Shown: piece after piece, positions 37,804 to 47,324 of the stretch | How the letters are laid out: every line of letters starts with the position of its first letter | Numbering within the stretch: the stretch's first letter is position 1 | Source of the DNA: Pseudomonas proteolytica | GTDB lineage: Bacteria; Pseudomonadota; Gammaproteobacteria; Pseudomonadales; Pseudomonadaceae | Assembly (NCBI RefSeq): GCF_007858275.1 | Contig: NZ_VFEV01000002.1 | Span: forward strand, 206,046-270,045 | Length of the DNA stretch: 64,000 nucleotides | Direction of reading: 5' to 3' | Notes under the pieces: model-generated | Database searches by the model: none | Told to the model about the DNA's origin: nothing | The model's input: only the letters and a program-made list of their open reading frames with translations | Program-made: the position numbers and the translations under genes

Positions 37804-38297
37804 CTACTTTTGAACCCGTGCGGCTCCGGAATTTCGCTGGTGGTTTCCAGAAAGCCGGCTGTCTGCATAGTTAAACACTTGCCGCGAACCGTCCTGGCGT
37901 ATCGTCGTAACAGTGACATAGCCGGCCGAGAGAATACCATTCATCCGGAAGTCACTGTTGATAGGGGGGGGCGAACCTGTGAAAAGCTTACCATTGACTG
38001 GTCTAATCCCATTCAGTCTGGAATCTTCAGCATGCGAACTGTCGACATCCAGCAGGCAAGAATAAACCTGTCCCAGCGTTGATGAGGCTGTCAAAGGATG
38101 TCATTCCTGATTTCCAAGTCCGGCAGGCGGCTCTCCTCATCTGTTGTACGGAGTTGGTAATATCGGGACGTGTTGGCAACGGGTGCCACCTTAAGTTGTA
38201 GGCTGGTTTCTACGGAGAGCGGCGGTGCAGTGGCGGTGAGTCGGGCGAGAACATTTAGGATGTGATCGGCACTCAGGGCGCCAGACAATCCTCGCAA
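37804..38297 (-). other. Two short unrecognised frames, possible gene remnants
   Basis: Minus-strand frames 38091-38297 (68 residues) and 37804-38094 (96 residues, possible TTG start) overlap by four bases. Neither matches a family I know, and neither has a convincing start. They sit between the LLM and istA remnants, so they are probably parts of a broken gene. I see nothing in 37626-37803. Confidence 0.25.
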
Positions 38298-38319
38298 GCG
38301 CCAATCGATTTCGCGCGTG

Positions 38320-38932
38320 CCGCGCTCAGCGCTTCACACAGGGGGACCGAAGGTCCCGACTCAAGCACCAGTTCTACCGCTACCAGCACCGGGTCGAGAC
38401 CAGCGATGGGCACAGCAGCCAATACCTACGTCATAATTTGATCACCGTTGCTGTGATGTCTCAGGCCCCGCTTGAGAAGCCGCAACGGAGTGGGCAGATC
38501 AGCAAACGGCGTGCCATTGCACAGTGCACTGGGTTTGCGTTCGATGAGTGGGATGTAATGCTGCCAGTCAAAACTGACCTGATCTCGATCAAATAGGCAC
38601 TCGTGGCTGGCAATCATCGTGTCATCGGCGATGACCCTGATCCGGGAGGGATATAGACGGCTGCTGACCCACTGGCCGACTCGCTCACACGGCACCGAAT
38701 CGCGATTTCGTGCCACGCAGATCAGGCAGGTGCTGGAGACCCTTACGGTGTGCTCGACGTAGCCATCAAAGGCGGTCGGCATCCATTTCGACCCGCTCCA
38801 GCTCCAAAACGTCCGCCACCGTCAGCCCGTTGCACTAGGGGTGTAGCAGCTCGCTCCAGAGCGCACGCACGACAGCGTTGGCCCAGCCAGGCATTCAGTT
38901 CCTCGAGGGTGTGGAACATGCAGTTTGAGCGT
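38320..38932 (-). pseudogene. istA: IS21-family transposase (istA) remnant
   Basis: Minus-strand fragments of IstA: TLEELNAWLGQRCRA (near 38900), an open stretch 38782-38426 beginning MPTAFDGYVEHTVRVSSTC with FDWQHYIPLIERKPSALCNG, and a shifted tail LAAVPIAGLDPVLVAVELVLESG (to about 38330). The N-terminal catalytic part and istB are missing. It is not close to the istA fragment at the window end. Confidence 0.75.
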
Positions 38933-38988
38933 CAATCCAGATGCGCCGTCGACTGCCTTGAACGTTCTTATCGACAAGAGGGTTGGCC

Positions 38989-39023
38989 GGGATTCGCACC
39001 AAATTCGCCAAAATGCAATTAAG
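38989..39023 (+). repeat. Candidate left inverted repeat of the Tn4651-type transposon
   Basis: Starts GGGATTCGCACC and ends CAATTAAG, the GGG...TAAG layout of Tn3-family ends, 15 bases before the tnpA stop. No inverted partner was found elsewhere in the window, so the other end is lost, diverged or missed. Confidence 0.5.
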
Positions 39024-39038
39024 CTTATGATTTAAAAG

Positions 39039-42005
39039 CTAAAACTGAATCTTGTAGTCAATCGGTTTGATCTTCCGATCGAGGTCCAGGGTGTAGTCGC
39101 CGAAACGATTGATATGACTCGTCCGATGCGGCGACAGCGCCTTGAGCACCGCCTCATCCACTGGGTGTCCCTGCCGCTGCAGATCCTTGAGCACCCTTGA
39201 CATTTCCTGCGCGTTGTGCAGGATCACCAGATTCGCCACTAGGTGGTTGTACTTGATGACTTTGCGCTGCTCATGCCGCACGTTCTCGGCAATGATGCCC
39301 TCTCCGCCGAAGAACAGCCACTTAGTGAAGTTGTTGAACTCTTCGCTCTTGTTGGTGGCTGCGTGGATGTTCCGGCGGAGTTCGATATCGTTGATGTAAT
39401 TCAGCAGGAACATCGTACGCACCACGCGGCCGAGCTCGCGGAAGGCGAAGTACAGCTTGTTTTTCCGGCTGTAGGTCCCCAGTCGGCGCAGGATCATTGA
39501 AGGTGTGATCTTGCCGGCTTTGATCGAGATGGCTACTCGAAGCATGTCTGGAACGTGGCGCTCAATCAGCGCCCAGTCGATGGAGGCTCTGAACAGGCTG
39601 TTGATATGGCGATAGTGGCTTCCCTTCTCCGGTTTGAAGAAAACGAGCTCCTTGATATTGCGAATTCTCGGCATCAGCTGGATACCGAGCAGATGCGCTA
39701 GACCAAACACAGGGGCATTCTGGGCCTGGGTATCACCATGCACGGTGTCCGGCTGAATATCCGAGTCGTTTTTGACCAGGCCATCCAGGATGTAAACCGC
39801 CTCGTAGACCCCGCAGGGAATGAAGCGGCTGAACAGGGCGATATACATGTCGGAAACATGGTAGTAGCCGATACCGCCGTAACCACCGTAGCGGATGTGG
39901 TACTCGGAAAGCAGATTCTGTTCGTAGACATTCCACTTGGTGCCGTCCGCGGAGGCGGCCTTTCCGCTCCCCCAATATCGCGGCAAGGCAAAGCGGTTGT
40001 AGGCGTTGATAGCCGCCACGATGGCCTTGTCAAGCCGCTCTTCGGTGACGTGTTTGAGATTAAGCCAGGCCACTTGTTTGCGACTGAAACCTTTAACCGA
40101 ACGCGCGGTTTGGGATGCGCCTAGGTTGCAGCCATAGCAGAACAGTGTGGTGATGAAACGCTTACGTGGCTCATCGAGCTTGGCCTCGAAGCCAGAAAGC
40201 GGGCCAAACAGGCGGTGCAGGTCAAGCCAACGCTCTGTTTCAGTCAGTACGTCCAAGATGCTTTTGGGTTCGGCGGTTGCCGTGATGGCTTGATCGATGA
40301 TGGGCAGCTGGGGCGGCGGCTCCCTTCGTTCGGTTCGCCGAATCAGCAGCCCGGATTCAGTCAAATCCACATGCTCGTTATCCGGAAAGTGGTCGTCGAC
40401 CGTTTGCGCGAGCGCGCTCAACTGGTTGCGCAGGCCTTGGGTGAACGCGGCCGGATTGACGTCCATGCCCACCAGTTCGCCGTAGCGCAGCACTTCCTCC
40501 TGATACTCATCCCAGCTCACCAGGTGTTCGCGGTAATCGTCGTATTGATCACTGTGCTCAACGTAGAGGTCGCCGGATTTCAACTCCTGCATAACCTGAG
40601 AGAAGATGCAGAGCTCAAAATACTTACGGTGAATCAAGGTCTCACTGCTGGCGGTGTCGCCCTTGGCGAAGATCAGTTTTCGCCACTTTTCGGGCAGCCC
40701 CTCCAGCGCCATTTCGGCAAACTCGTCCGCGCCGAGCGTGAGGTATTCGCGGTGGCTGTTGCGATGCCGCTGCAGCCAGTCAACCGCCTGCAACAGCGCG
40801 TCGTCCTGCGAGCTGGACTTGAGTGCGAGCACGTCCAGGCACTGAAACAGTAACGAGCGCTTGCTGCGGTATGGCTGCAACATGAACGGATAATAGTTGT
40901 TGCCGGCGAAGGCCATGTGCTCATCGCACTGGACGATCCAGGAGGCAGGATCGCCCTCAAGGGTTTCGTCGACCTGTGCGAGTCGCTCATCTGACGGCAA
41001 AGGCGCTTGTAGGACGGTGAGCACCTCCCGGAACTGACCGATCAGCCGATCCACCTGCTGGACATGGGTCAGGTGGTACTGCTGCAAGCGTTCTTCGGCA
41101 ATCCGGTGCAGGCTGCGCAGGGTCTTGATGAAGATTTCGGCCACGTCATCCATGGCCTTCTGCAGTTGCGACTGCACCATGAGCACGGCCAAGGTGTAGC
41201 GCTTGTTGGCCTTCATCGCCCGCATTTCGGCGATATCGAGCGCTCGCGCTTCCAGTACCATCTGGGTGCGCTTGCTGATCGCGATATTCGTCAGCAAGGG
41301 AAGTCCATCGGCCAGCTCGATCAGTCCGTTGATATGCTTGAGAAAGCTTGCAACCTCACGAGCGCCGGGACGCTTCGGTTCGCGCTTGAGGCCATCCCAT
41401 GCACTGCGCCCCTGGGGCTCCAATAGCTGATCCAGCCGCGCCGTGGCAGAGGCTGGCAATACATTGGCGACACTCTGATAAATCGACTCGTTGACGCTGG
41501 CACGGGCCTGCTGGGCCAGACGGCTGAGCCGTGTAAAACCCGGGAGTTCATAACGGCGGCGAACCAGCTCTTCAATGAGGATGTTGATGATGTCGGGTAG
41601 TTCCTGCTTCGAGGTGGCGGCTTGATGAGCGACCTCGTCCAGCCACTGATCGCCCTCGGCATCCAGCACCTGAATGCCCAGATGAACGCGAAGCCGCTGC
41701 TGGTGGCGTGGTTTGCTGCCGGATTGGTCGTAACGCTGCAGGGCGACCTTGGCGGGAACTCGCAATCCTGCAAGGCGGCAGATATGTTCAAGGATTGCCG
41801 GTGGCGTGGCTGCGAGTGGAAGGAAATAGCCGAGCCGTTGCAGGAGTTTCAGCTGGATCAGGAGGCAGACGCGCGTAGGGGCTTGCCGATACCAGCCAAA
41901 GATCAAGACTTTCTCCTGAGGGCCGGGTGTATAAATCGCGCCGAGTTCCTGTGGGCTGAACTCGGTTTTAAGACGCGGATAGGCAGTTTCTTCCGGTCGA
42001 CTCAT
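39039..42005 (-). CDS. tnpA: Tn3-family transposase (Tn4651 subgroup)
   Basis: 988-residue DDE transposase that makes cointegrates at 38-bp-type ends. The N-terminal DUF4158-like domain covers about 1-170. The C-terminal catalytic domain shows the first Asp in ASADGTKWNVYEQN (about 680) and the second in DTVHGDTQAQN (about 755), with the conserved end INRFGDYTLDL. The ATG overlaps the stop of tnpS (ATGA). It appears full length and intact. Confidence 0.92.
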   Translation of the reverse strand: MSRPEETAYPRLKTEFSPQELGAIYTPGPQEKVLIFGWYRQAPTRVCLLIQLKLLQRLGYFLPLAATPPAILEHICRLAGLRVPAKVALQRYDQSGSKPRHQQRLRVHLGIQVLDAEGDQWLDEVAHQAATSKQELPDIINILIEELVRRRYELPGFTRLSRLAQQARASVNESIYQSVANVLPASATARLDQLLEPQGRSAWDGLKREPKRPGAREVASFLKHINGLIELADGLPLLTNIAISKRTQMVLEARALDIAEMRAMKANKRYTLAVLMVQSQLQKAMDDVAEIFIKTLRSLHRIAEERLQQYHLTHVQQVDRLIGQFREVLTVLQAPLPSDERLAQVDETLEGDPASWIVQCDEHMAFAGNNYYPFMLQPYRSKRSLLFQCLDVLALKSSSQDDALLQAVDWLQRHRNSHREYLTLGADEFAEMALEGLPEKWRKLIFAKGDTASSETLIHRKYFELCIFSQVMQELKSGDLYVEHSDQYDDYREHLVSWDEYQEEVLRYGELVGMDVNPAAFTQGLRNQLSALAQTVDDHFPDNEHVDLTESGLLIRRTERREPPPQLPIIDQAITATAEPKSILDVLTETERWLDLHRLFGPLSGFEAKLDEPRKRFITTLFCYGCNLGASQTARSVKGFSRKQVAWLNLKHVTEERLDKAIVAAINAYNRFALPRYWGSGKAASADGTKWNVYEQNLLSEYHIRYGGYGGIGYYHVSDMYIALFSRFIPCGVYEAVYILDGLVKNDSDIQPDTVHGDTQAQNAPVFGLAHLLGIQLMPRIRNIKELVFFKPEKGSHYRHINSLFRASIDWALIERHVPDMLRVAISIKAGKITPSMILRRLGTYSRKNKLYFAFRELGRVVRTMFLLNYINDIELRRNIHAATNKSEEFNNFTKWLFFGGEGIIAENVRHEQRKVIKYNHLVANLVILHNAQEMSRVLKDLQRQGHPVDEAVLKALSPHRTSHINRFGDYTLDLDRKIKPIDYKIQF

Positions 42006-43021
42006 GGATCTTGCTGACGCCGTAAGAGCGAGCCTGCCGCGTTTTCTTCGAAGGCGCCGGCCTCCTCGATATAGCCTTGCACGGTGCCGTCATGCCGCCA
42101 GCCACCCTGGCGCTTGATCTCGAGAAAGTCAGCACCGGCGCGATGGGCGCTGGTTGCCAGGCCACGGCGCAGGCTGTGGCTGCTCATCTCTGGGGCATGC
42201 GACAGACGCGCTTCCTGGGCGCGAGCCGCCAGGATGGCATTGACGCTACCCACGTTCAGCGCAGCAGCCCCGACTACACCCCAGCGGCTGATGCGGCGGA
42301 ACAGCGGGCCTTGCTCAATCTGAGCGGTATCCAACCAGCACCGCAAAGCCTTGGCTGGGCAGCAGATGTTGTCGCCGTAGCGGATCGCCTTGTCCAAGCC
42401 CTGACCCTCCTGGTCGGTCTTGGAGCGCGGCAGCGTGATCCGTAGACCTTCCCGCTCCCACTGCAGGTAGTGCACTTCCAGCATGACCAGTTCGCTGCGT
42501 CGGAACGCGCCGAAGTACCCCACCTGTATCAATGCGCTGTCACGCAGCGCCGCGAGCCCGTCGAGCGTGGCCAGGTGCGTCACGATCAGGTCGAGATCTT
42601 CCAGCAGTAAGGCTTTGGCTTTCTGCCGCGGGCGCCCGTGCACTCGCTCGATACCGCGCAAGGTCTTGCGTACGGTGGCGCTGGCGGTCGGGTCAGGAAA
42701 GCCCTGAAAGCGGTGCCATTGCCCCAGCGCGGTCAGGCGCAGGGACAAAGTGCGCGGGTTCAACGCTTCTGCGAAGGTCAGCAGGTAATGAATCACCGTG
42801 GCTTCATCGCACGGCAGCACGCCGCCCCAGGCCTGAAAGTGGCGAATGGCCGAGCGGTAGGTTCGGCGGATGTTGTCGGAGGTGGCGGCCGCGAGAAAGC
42901 GCTGGTAGCGCTGGGCCAACTGCTCCGGGGTAGCGAGCGTACCGTTGGTACGCGCAAGGGCTGCTCGCTCGTCGAGCAGTAACGGGGTGGCTATTTCATC
43001 GTTATTTCTTGTAGTCATCAA
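42002..43021 (-). CDS. tnpS: Tyrosine recombinase, cointegrate resolution protein S
   Basis: 339-residue phage-integrase-type recombinase. Catalytic residues are visible: Arg in FGAFRRSEL, His-x-x-Arg in SHSLRRGLA, the His of GGWRHDGTVQ and the Tyr of VQGYIEEA. The N-terminal SAM-like DNA-binding part is about 30-120. In Tn4651/Tn4652 elements TnpS with TnpT resolves cointegrates at a site lying between their divergent genes, exactly the arrangement seen here. Confidence 0.88.
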   Translation of the reverse strand: MMTTRNNDEIATPLLLDERAALARTNGTLATPEQLAQRYQRFLAAATSDNIRRTYRSAIRHFQAWGGVLPCDEATVIHYLLTFAEALNPRTLSLRLTALGQWHRFQGFPDPTASATVRKTLRGIERVHGRPRQKAKALLLEDLDLIVTHLATLDGLAALRDSALIQVGYFGAFRRSELVMLEVHYLQWEREGLRITLPRSKTDQEGQGLDKAIRYGDNICCPAKALRCWLDTAQIEQGPLFRRISRWGVVGAAALNVGSVNAILAARAQEARLSHAPEMSSHSLRRGLATSAHRAGADFLEIKRQGGWRHDGTVQGYIEEAGAFEENAAGSLLRRQQDP

Positions 43022-43204
43022 GAAACGCCTGTTTAGGCCGTGCGTACTGCGGATTATAGAAGCGAATGCCGAGCGTGAACGCCTAACTCGCGATAACCGC
43101 GCTTATCGTCGGTTCGCCGAGGGTTTCGCCGGGCTGTTCTATTCTGTACTTAAACTGCAGTATTACGTTTTCCATACTACGGTACGAAAAAATCCGAGGT
43201 GCTT
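43022..43204. promoter_or_regulatory. Predicted cointegrate resolution site between tnpS and tnpT
   Basis: 183-base AT-richer gap holding the divergent promoters. A short inverted pair AGTAT/ATACT flanks ACGTTTTCC near 43159-43177, a plausible recombinase core. Assigned by position, as in Tn4651-group transposons. Confidence 0.55.
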
Positions 43205-44263
43205 ATGGCCCGCCCAGGGATCATGTATGTCCACGTCGCCGCCGCCGCCGCCCAACTCGTTGCTCAAGGCAAAAATCCAACGATCGACAGCGTCCGCGAA
43301 GCCTTGGGCGGAACCGGCAGCAAGAGCACCATCGCGCCGCTGTTAAAACGTTGGAAAGCAGCCCACCAAGACACGGTGGCGCACGCGGAGCTTGGACTGC
43401 CTGCCGAGCTGGTCCTGGCGTTGAAAGGGGTCTACGAAACAGTGCAGGCGCAGGCGACCCTCCAAGTCGAGCAGTCGGAGCAGACCCATCGCGAAGCCAC
43501 CGCCGTGCTGCAGGAGCAGTTGCAGCAGGTTTTCAGCGAGCGGGACGCTTTACTCAACGCACAGGCGCAACAAAGTCAGGCGCTGGCCACCGCCCAAGCA
43601 CGCAGCCAAGGGCTGGAAGAAACCGTGCAGCGGCAGGAAATCACCTTGGTCAGTCTGGGCAGCGAAAAGCTCGGGCTCGAACAGCGCCTGGTCGACCGCG
43701 TCGCGGAAATAGCCACACTGAGCCAACACCTGCAGCAAGCGCAGGGGCAGTTCGAGCATTACCAGGCATCGGTCGCGCAACAGCGCGCCGACGAGCGCCA
43801 GGCCGCGGAACAACGCCAGCAGCACCTGGAACAGGAGCTGACAGAGCTCCGCCAGCGCCTGCTCGCACAACAAACCCACCTGGGCGAACTGCACGCACAG
43901 GAACAACGCTGGGCGCAGGACCACGATCGACTGCAGAGCACCCTGCACACGTCCCAGGAGTCGCTGATCCTCAGCCGCAGCGCACAGGAGCAGTTGGCAC
44001 GGCAACTCGCCGAGCTGAAACAGATCCATCAGGCACTGGAGCAGCGGCATGTCCAGGACGAACAGTGCTTGGCTGATACGCGGACGAAGTTGGCTGTGGC
44101 CGAGCGGGAGCGGCGTCTTCTGACGGACCGTTTCACCCAAGCAGAATCCCAGTTGACCGCACTTGCCAGAGAGCAACAACGTCTGCTCCAAGACAACGCG
44201 GTGTTAAACAGCCAACTTGTGGAACTCAGAACGTTGCCACCGAACCCGCCGTTGGCATCTTGA
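43205..44263 (+). CDS. tnpT: Coiled-coil DNA-binding protein, cointegrate resolution protein T
   Basis: 352 residues: an N-terminal KfrA-type DNA-binding domain (VREALGGTGSKSTIAPLLKRWKAA, about 25-50) and a Gln/Glu/Leu-rich coiled coil over most of the rest (about 90-340). GAGG at 43196 supports the ATG at 43205. TnpT proteins stimulate TnpS recombination. The C-terminus reaches a junction with foreign sequence (chrA remnant) within 50 bases. Confidence 0.88.
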   Translation: MARPGIMYVHVAAAAAQLVAQGKNPTIDSVREALGGTGSKSTIAPLLKRWKAAHQDTVAHAELGLPAELVLALKGVYETVQAQATLQVEQSEQTHREATAVLQEQLQQVFSERDALLNAQAQQSQALATAQARSQGLEETVQRQEITLVSLGSEKLGLEQRLVDRVAEIATLSQHLQQAQGQFEHYQASVAQQRADERQAAEQRQQHLEQELTELRQRLLAQQTHLGELHAQEQRWAQDHDRLQSTLHTSQESLILSRSAQEQLARQLAELKQIHQALEQRHVQDEQCLADTRTKLAVAERERRLLTDRFTQAESQLTALAREQQRLLQDNAVLNSQLVELRTLPPNPPLAS

Positions 44264-44314
44264 ATGGGCGTTATGCAATGAGCTTGGAGAGTGTCTAGAA
44301 AATCAGGGGCGATT

Positions 44315-45163
44315 CACACAGCTGGGGCAAAGGACCGGGCACCGCTTGCGCAGCACCGTATCCGGCAAGAAACGCGTCATTGTTGACCTAGCCGGAGGGC
44401 ACCACCTCAGCTTGCAACAGCGGCAGCACGACATGGCCGCCACCGAAGACCAGTAACCCGCTACGGAAGAAGGCATCCACCATTGCTACGGCATGACTCG
44501 GCAGCAGTTGGGCCAAGACAGGCAACCCCATCAGCAACGTACAGAACAGTGCTAGCCAGATCACTCCGGCGCGCTGGCTTACCGCGATCGGCAGCGGATC
44601 GTGTGCGCAGTCCTGAGTAGGCTTGAACAGCAGCAGGCCAGCGATGGCAGCAGCAGCAATCATGCTGACCTGCCCCCACGCAGATGGCATAAGTAGGACG
44701 ACACAGGCAGCAATCGCCATGCTGGTGACACGCAATACGTCCGGGCACAGGTTGCGTGCCCCATACAGCTTGGGCAACCACAGGTACTGCCACCACTTTC
44801 AGACCGTGGAGCGCTCCCGACGAGACGGCATCGCCTTAGTTAGATATACCCAGCGCGAACAGGACCAGGGCAATGGCTGAGGGCAGTGTGAATCCTGCCC
44901 AAGCCGCCATGGCTCCAGCGTAGCCCGAGCGGGACAGACCCAAGGCCATACCAATCTGACTGCTTGCAGGCCCTGGCAGGAATTGGCACAGTGCCAACAA
45001 GTCTGCATAACTGCGTTCGGACAACCAGCGCCGTCGTGTGACGAACTCGTCACGGAAATAGCCTAAGTGCACGATGGGGCCGCCGAAGGAGCTCAGTCCA
45101 AGGCGCAGAAAGATGAGAAAGACAGACCACGGGCTGTGGTGGTCAGTGTGGGTGTTTGTCATG
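44315..45163 (-). pseudogene. chrA: Chromate transporter (chrA) pseudogene
   Basis: The minus strand reads the N-terminal half of ChrA from 45163 (SPWSVFLIFLRLGLSSFGGPIVHLGYFRDEF) to about 44845, shifts frame, continues at 44777 (LLMPSAWGQVSMIAAAAI, VFGGGHVVLPLLQAEVV), meets a stop where the intact gene has Trp, and ends near 44315 in AGYGAAQAVPGP. It is a close relative of the intact chrA at 52113, sharing most residues. The C-terminal third is missing at the tnpT side. Confidence 0.88.
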
Positions 45164-45199
45164 CGTTTGCCTTCGTGCATGAAAGTAGCCGAAGGTTTG

Positions 45200-45424
45200 C
45201 CAGGTACCCGGCCGTCCGAGTGAGGCAAACCTGCTGGGCTGAATAGCTGGCGCTCTTGCGCCCAGGAGCAGTGCCAACGACACACCGAGCATGACCGTCA
45301 AAGAGCCTTCATTGGCCAGATTGACGCCATCAAGGCTTACGCCGGCATTGGCGAGCGCAAATAACGGCATGATTACATAGGCGACCCAGATGACCGGCGA
45401 AGAGCGAACCACGCCGTGGCGCAC
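45200..45424 (-). pseudogene. nhaA: Na+/H+ antiporter NhaA remnant
   Basis: The minus-strand frame reads [26 protein letters not shown] and [13 protein letters not shown], typical of the C-terminal half of NhaA; the text then runs into unrelated codons up to the chrA pseudogene start. Only about 60 residues survive. It shows that the chrA copy here was joined to other debris. I see no gene in 45425-45677, which holds a probable promoter (see findings). Confidence 0.7.
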
Positions 45425-45677
45425 TTAGCGGATGGCAGCATTTTTTTCGACAGGGAGAGTTCATAGGCAGCGTAGATAGGGGGAGCAGGGACGGGCATAA
45501 AATTATTAAAATTACATATTTACAAATCTATATATGGCGAATAGAATTTGCATGTCCGTGAAATAGCCACGCACCGGACACACAGACCGAAGCGACGTTG
45601 TAACGCGCGGGGCGGCTAACCTGCGCCAGCCAAGGGCTGGCTCGCTGCTCCCATCCCTCAATAGAAGGAGACCCAAA

Positions 45678-46673
45678 ATGACCCGTGTTGTCCGTTTTCA
45701 TCAGATCGGCGGCCCCGAAGTCTTGCAGATCGAAGAGCTCGAAGTTGGCGCTCCGGGCTCCGGCGAGCTGCGCATCCGCGTCGAGGCGATCGGCCTGAAT
45801 CGCGCGGAAGCCATGTTCCGCTCGGGTGTGTACCTGGAGCCGACGCATCTGCCGGCCCGGCTCGGCTACGAAGCTTCCGGCATCGTCGAGGCGCTGGGCA
45901 GCGGCGTTCACGGCTTCGAGGTTGGCGAAGCGGTCAGCGTGATTCCGGCTTTTTCCATGAACAAGTTTGGCGTCTATGCCGAGCAGGCGATCGTGCCGGC
46001 CACGGGGGTTCTGAAGCGGCCGGCGGGCGTCGGCGCGGTGAAGGGGGCGGCGATCTGGATGCAGTATCTGACCGCCTATGGCGCACTGATCGAGATTGCC
46101 CAACTCAAGCGCGGTGATGCGGTGATCATCACGGCGGCTTCGAGCAGCGTCGGCTTGGCCGCGATCCAGATCGCCAACAGCGTCGGCGCCATTCCGATCG
46201 CGACGACCCGGACGCGCGCGAAGGAGGCGGCGCTACGCGAGGCGGGGGCGGCGCATGTGATCGCCACCGAGGAGCAGGACCTGGTCGCGGAGGTAATGCG
46301 GATCACCGACGGCCGCGGCGCGCGCATCGCCTTCGACCCGGTCGCGGGGCCGCAAGTCGAAACACTGGCGCAAGCGATGAGTCAGCAGGGCCTGCTTTTC
46401 ATCTATGGCAATCTCAGCGGTCAGGAGACGCCGTTCCCGGCCTTGGCAGCGATGAACAAGGCCCTGAGCGTGCGCGGCTACACGCTGTTCGAACTGACCG
46501 GTGATCCGCAACGCTTGGCGCCTGCGCAAGCTTTTATCACGCGCGGCCTCGAGGCCGGACAGCTGAAGCCGATCATTGCCAAGACCTTCCCCTTCGAGCA
46601 GATCGTCGAAGCGCACCGTTACATGGAATCGAACCAGCAGTTTGGCAAGATCGTCGTCACGGTATCTCGGTAG
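45678..46673 (+). CDS. MDR-superfamily zinc-dependent alcohol dehydrogenase / quinone oxidoreductase
   Basis: 331-residue NADPH-dependent reductase: GroES-like domain (GLNRAEAMFRSG, LGYEASGIVEALG), cofactor loop ITAASSSVGLAAIQIA (about 150) and a second Rossmann segment. AGAAGGAG precedes the ATG. It opens a rightward group of reductases that mirrors the 32-36.9 kb module. Likely detoxifies quinones or enals. Confidence 0.86.
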   Translation: MTRVVRFHQIGGPEVLQIEELEVGAPGSGELRIRVEAIGLNRAEAMFRSGVYLEPTHLPARLGYEASGIVEALGSGVHGFEVGEAVSVIPAFSMNKFGVYAEQAIVPATGVLKRPAGVGAVKGAAIWMQYLTAYGALIEIAQLKRGDAVIITAASSSVGLAAIQIANSVGAIPIATTRTRAKEAALREAGAAHVIATEEQDLVAEVMRITDGRGARIAFDPVAGPQVETLAQAMSQQGLLFIYGNLSGQETPFPALAAMNKALSVRGYTLFELTGDPQRLAPAQAFITRGLEAGQLKPIIAKTFPFEQIVEAHRYMESNQQFGKIVVTVSR

Positions 46674-46734
46674 AGGCAGTTCGTGAAAGACCAGGAGAGG
46701 GCAGAGTCGCCTTTCCCGCGACTGCGGAAATGAC

Positions 46735-46800
46735 TCGACGCTGCCCCTTCATCCCCGCCACGCTGGAGCTGGGCGGCAAATCGGCGAATATCGCGTTGGG
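46735..46800 (+). pseudogene. Tiny aldehyde dehydrogenase remnant
   Basis: About 20 codons read CPFIPATLELGGKSANIALG, the conserved general-base region of aldehyde dehydrogenases, with no gene around them. A scar of a lost gene between the reductase and the Abm gene. Confidence 0.5.
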
Positions 46801-46855
46801 CATTACTGGAATGCGTCACGCATGGTAATGTCGTCGTAACAACAGGAGGCACGTC

Positions 46856-47158
46856 ATGGTCAAAGTAGCATTGTTCGTTCGTCTGGAAGCAAAACCTGGG
46901 AAAGAGAAAGAGGTAGAGAACTTTCTCTTGGATGGCCTTCCAATAGTGGAGGAAGAGCCAGCCACTACGGCGTGGTTCGGAATCCGCTTGGGGCCGTCCA
47001 CCTTTGGCATCTTTGATGCCTTCCCGGATGAAGCAGGTCGGCAGGCTCATCTTTCGGGCAAGGTCGCAGCGGCGCTTATGGCAAAGGCTGCCGAGCTGTT
47101 TGCCAAACCGCCGTCAATCGAGAAGGTTGACGTCCTGGCGGCCAAGCTACCCGGCTAA
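46856..47158 (+). CDS. Antibiotic biosynthesis monooxygenase (Abm) domain protein
   Basis: 100-residue ferredoxin-like protein (VALFVRLEAKPGKEKEVENFL, TAWFGIRLGPSTFGIFDAF). CAGGAGG 7 bases before the ATG fixes the start. Same family as the protein at 33079-33372 but clearly diverged. Placed between an MDR reductase and an ene-reductase. Confidence 0.85.
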   Translation: MVKVALFVRLEAKPGKEKEVENFLLDGLPIVEEEPATTAWFGIRLGPSTFGIFDAFPDEAGRQAHLSGKVAAALMAKAAELFAKPPSIEKVDVLAAKLPG

Positions 47159-47324
47159 GCAAACCCAACAAGGCGCTCCAGTCGCGTCCCTACCGCTTTG
47201 CGGCGGCAGGGACGCGACTGAGCTTGGACGTCCACCGGCCTGTTCTAAACGGAGCGCTCGAGAGGTGCCTGTCCAGGCACTAGCATCTACTTATCTACAA
47301 ACGCAAATATATAGGTAGTTACAC

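Noticed and set aside
39000..44000. Long open frames opposite tnpA, tnpS and tnpT
   Set aside because: They are antisense or shifted readings of GC-rich genes with clear families on the coding strand; none has family motifs or a ribosome-binding site.
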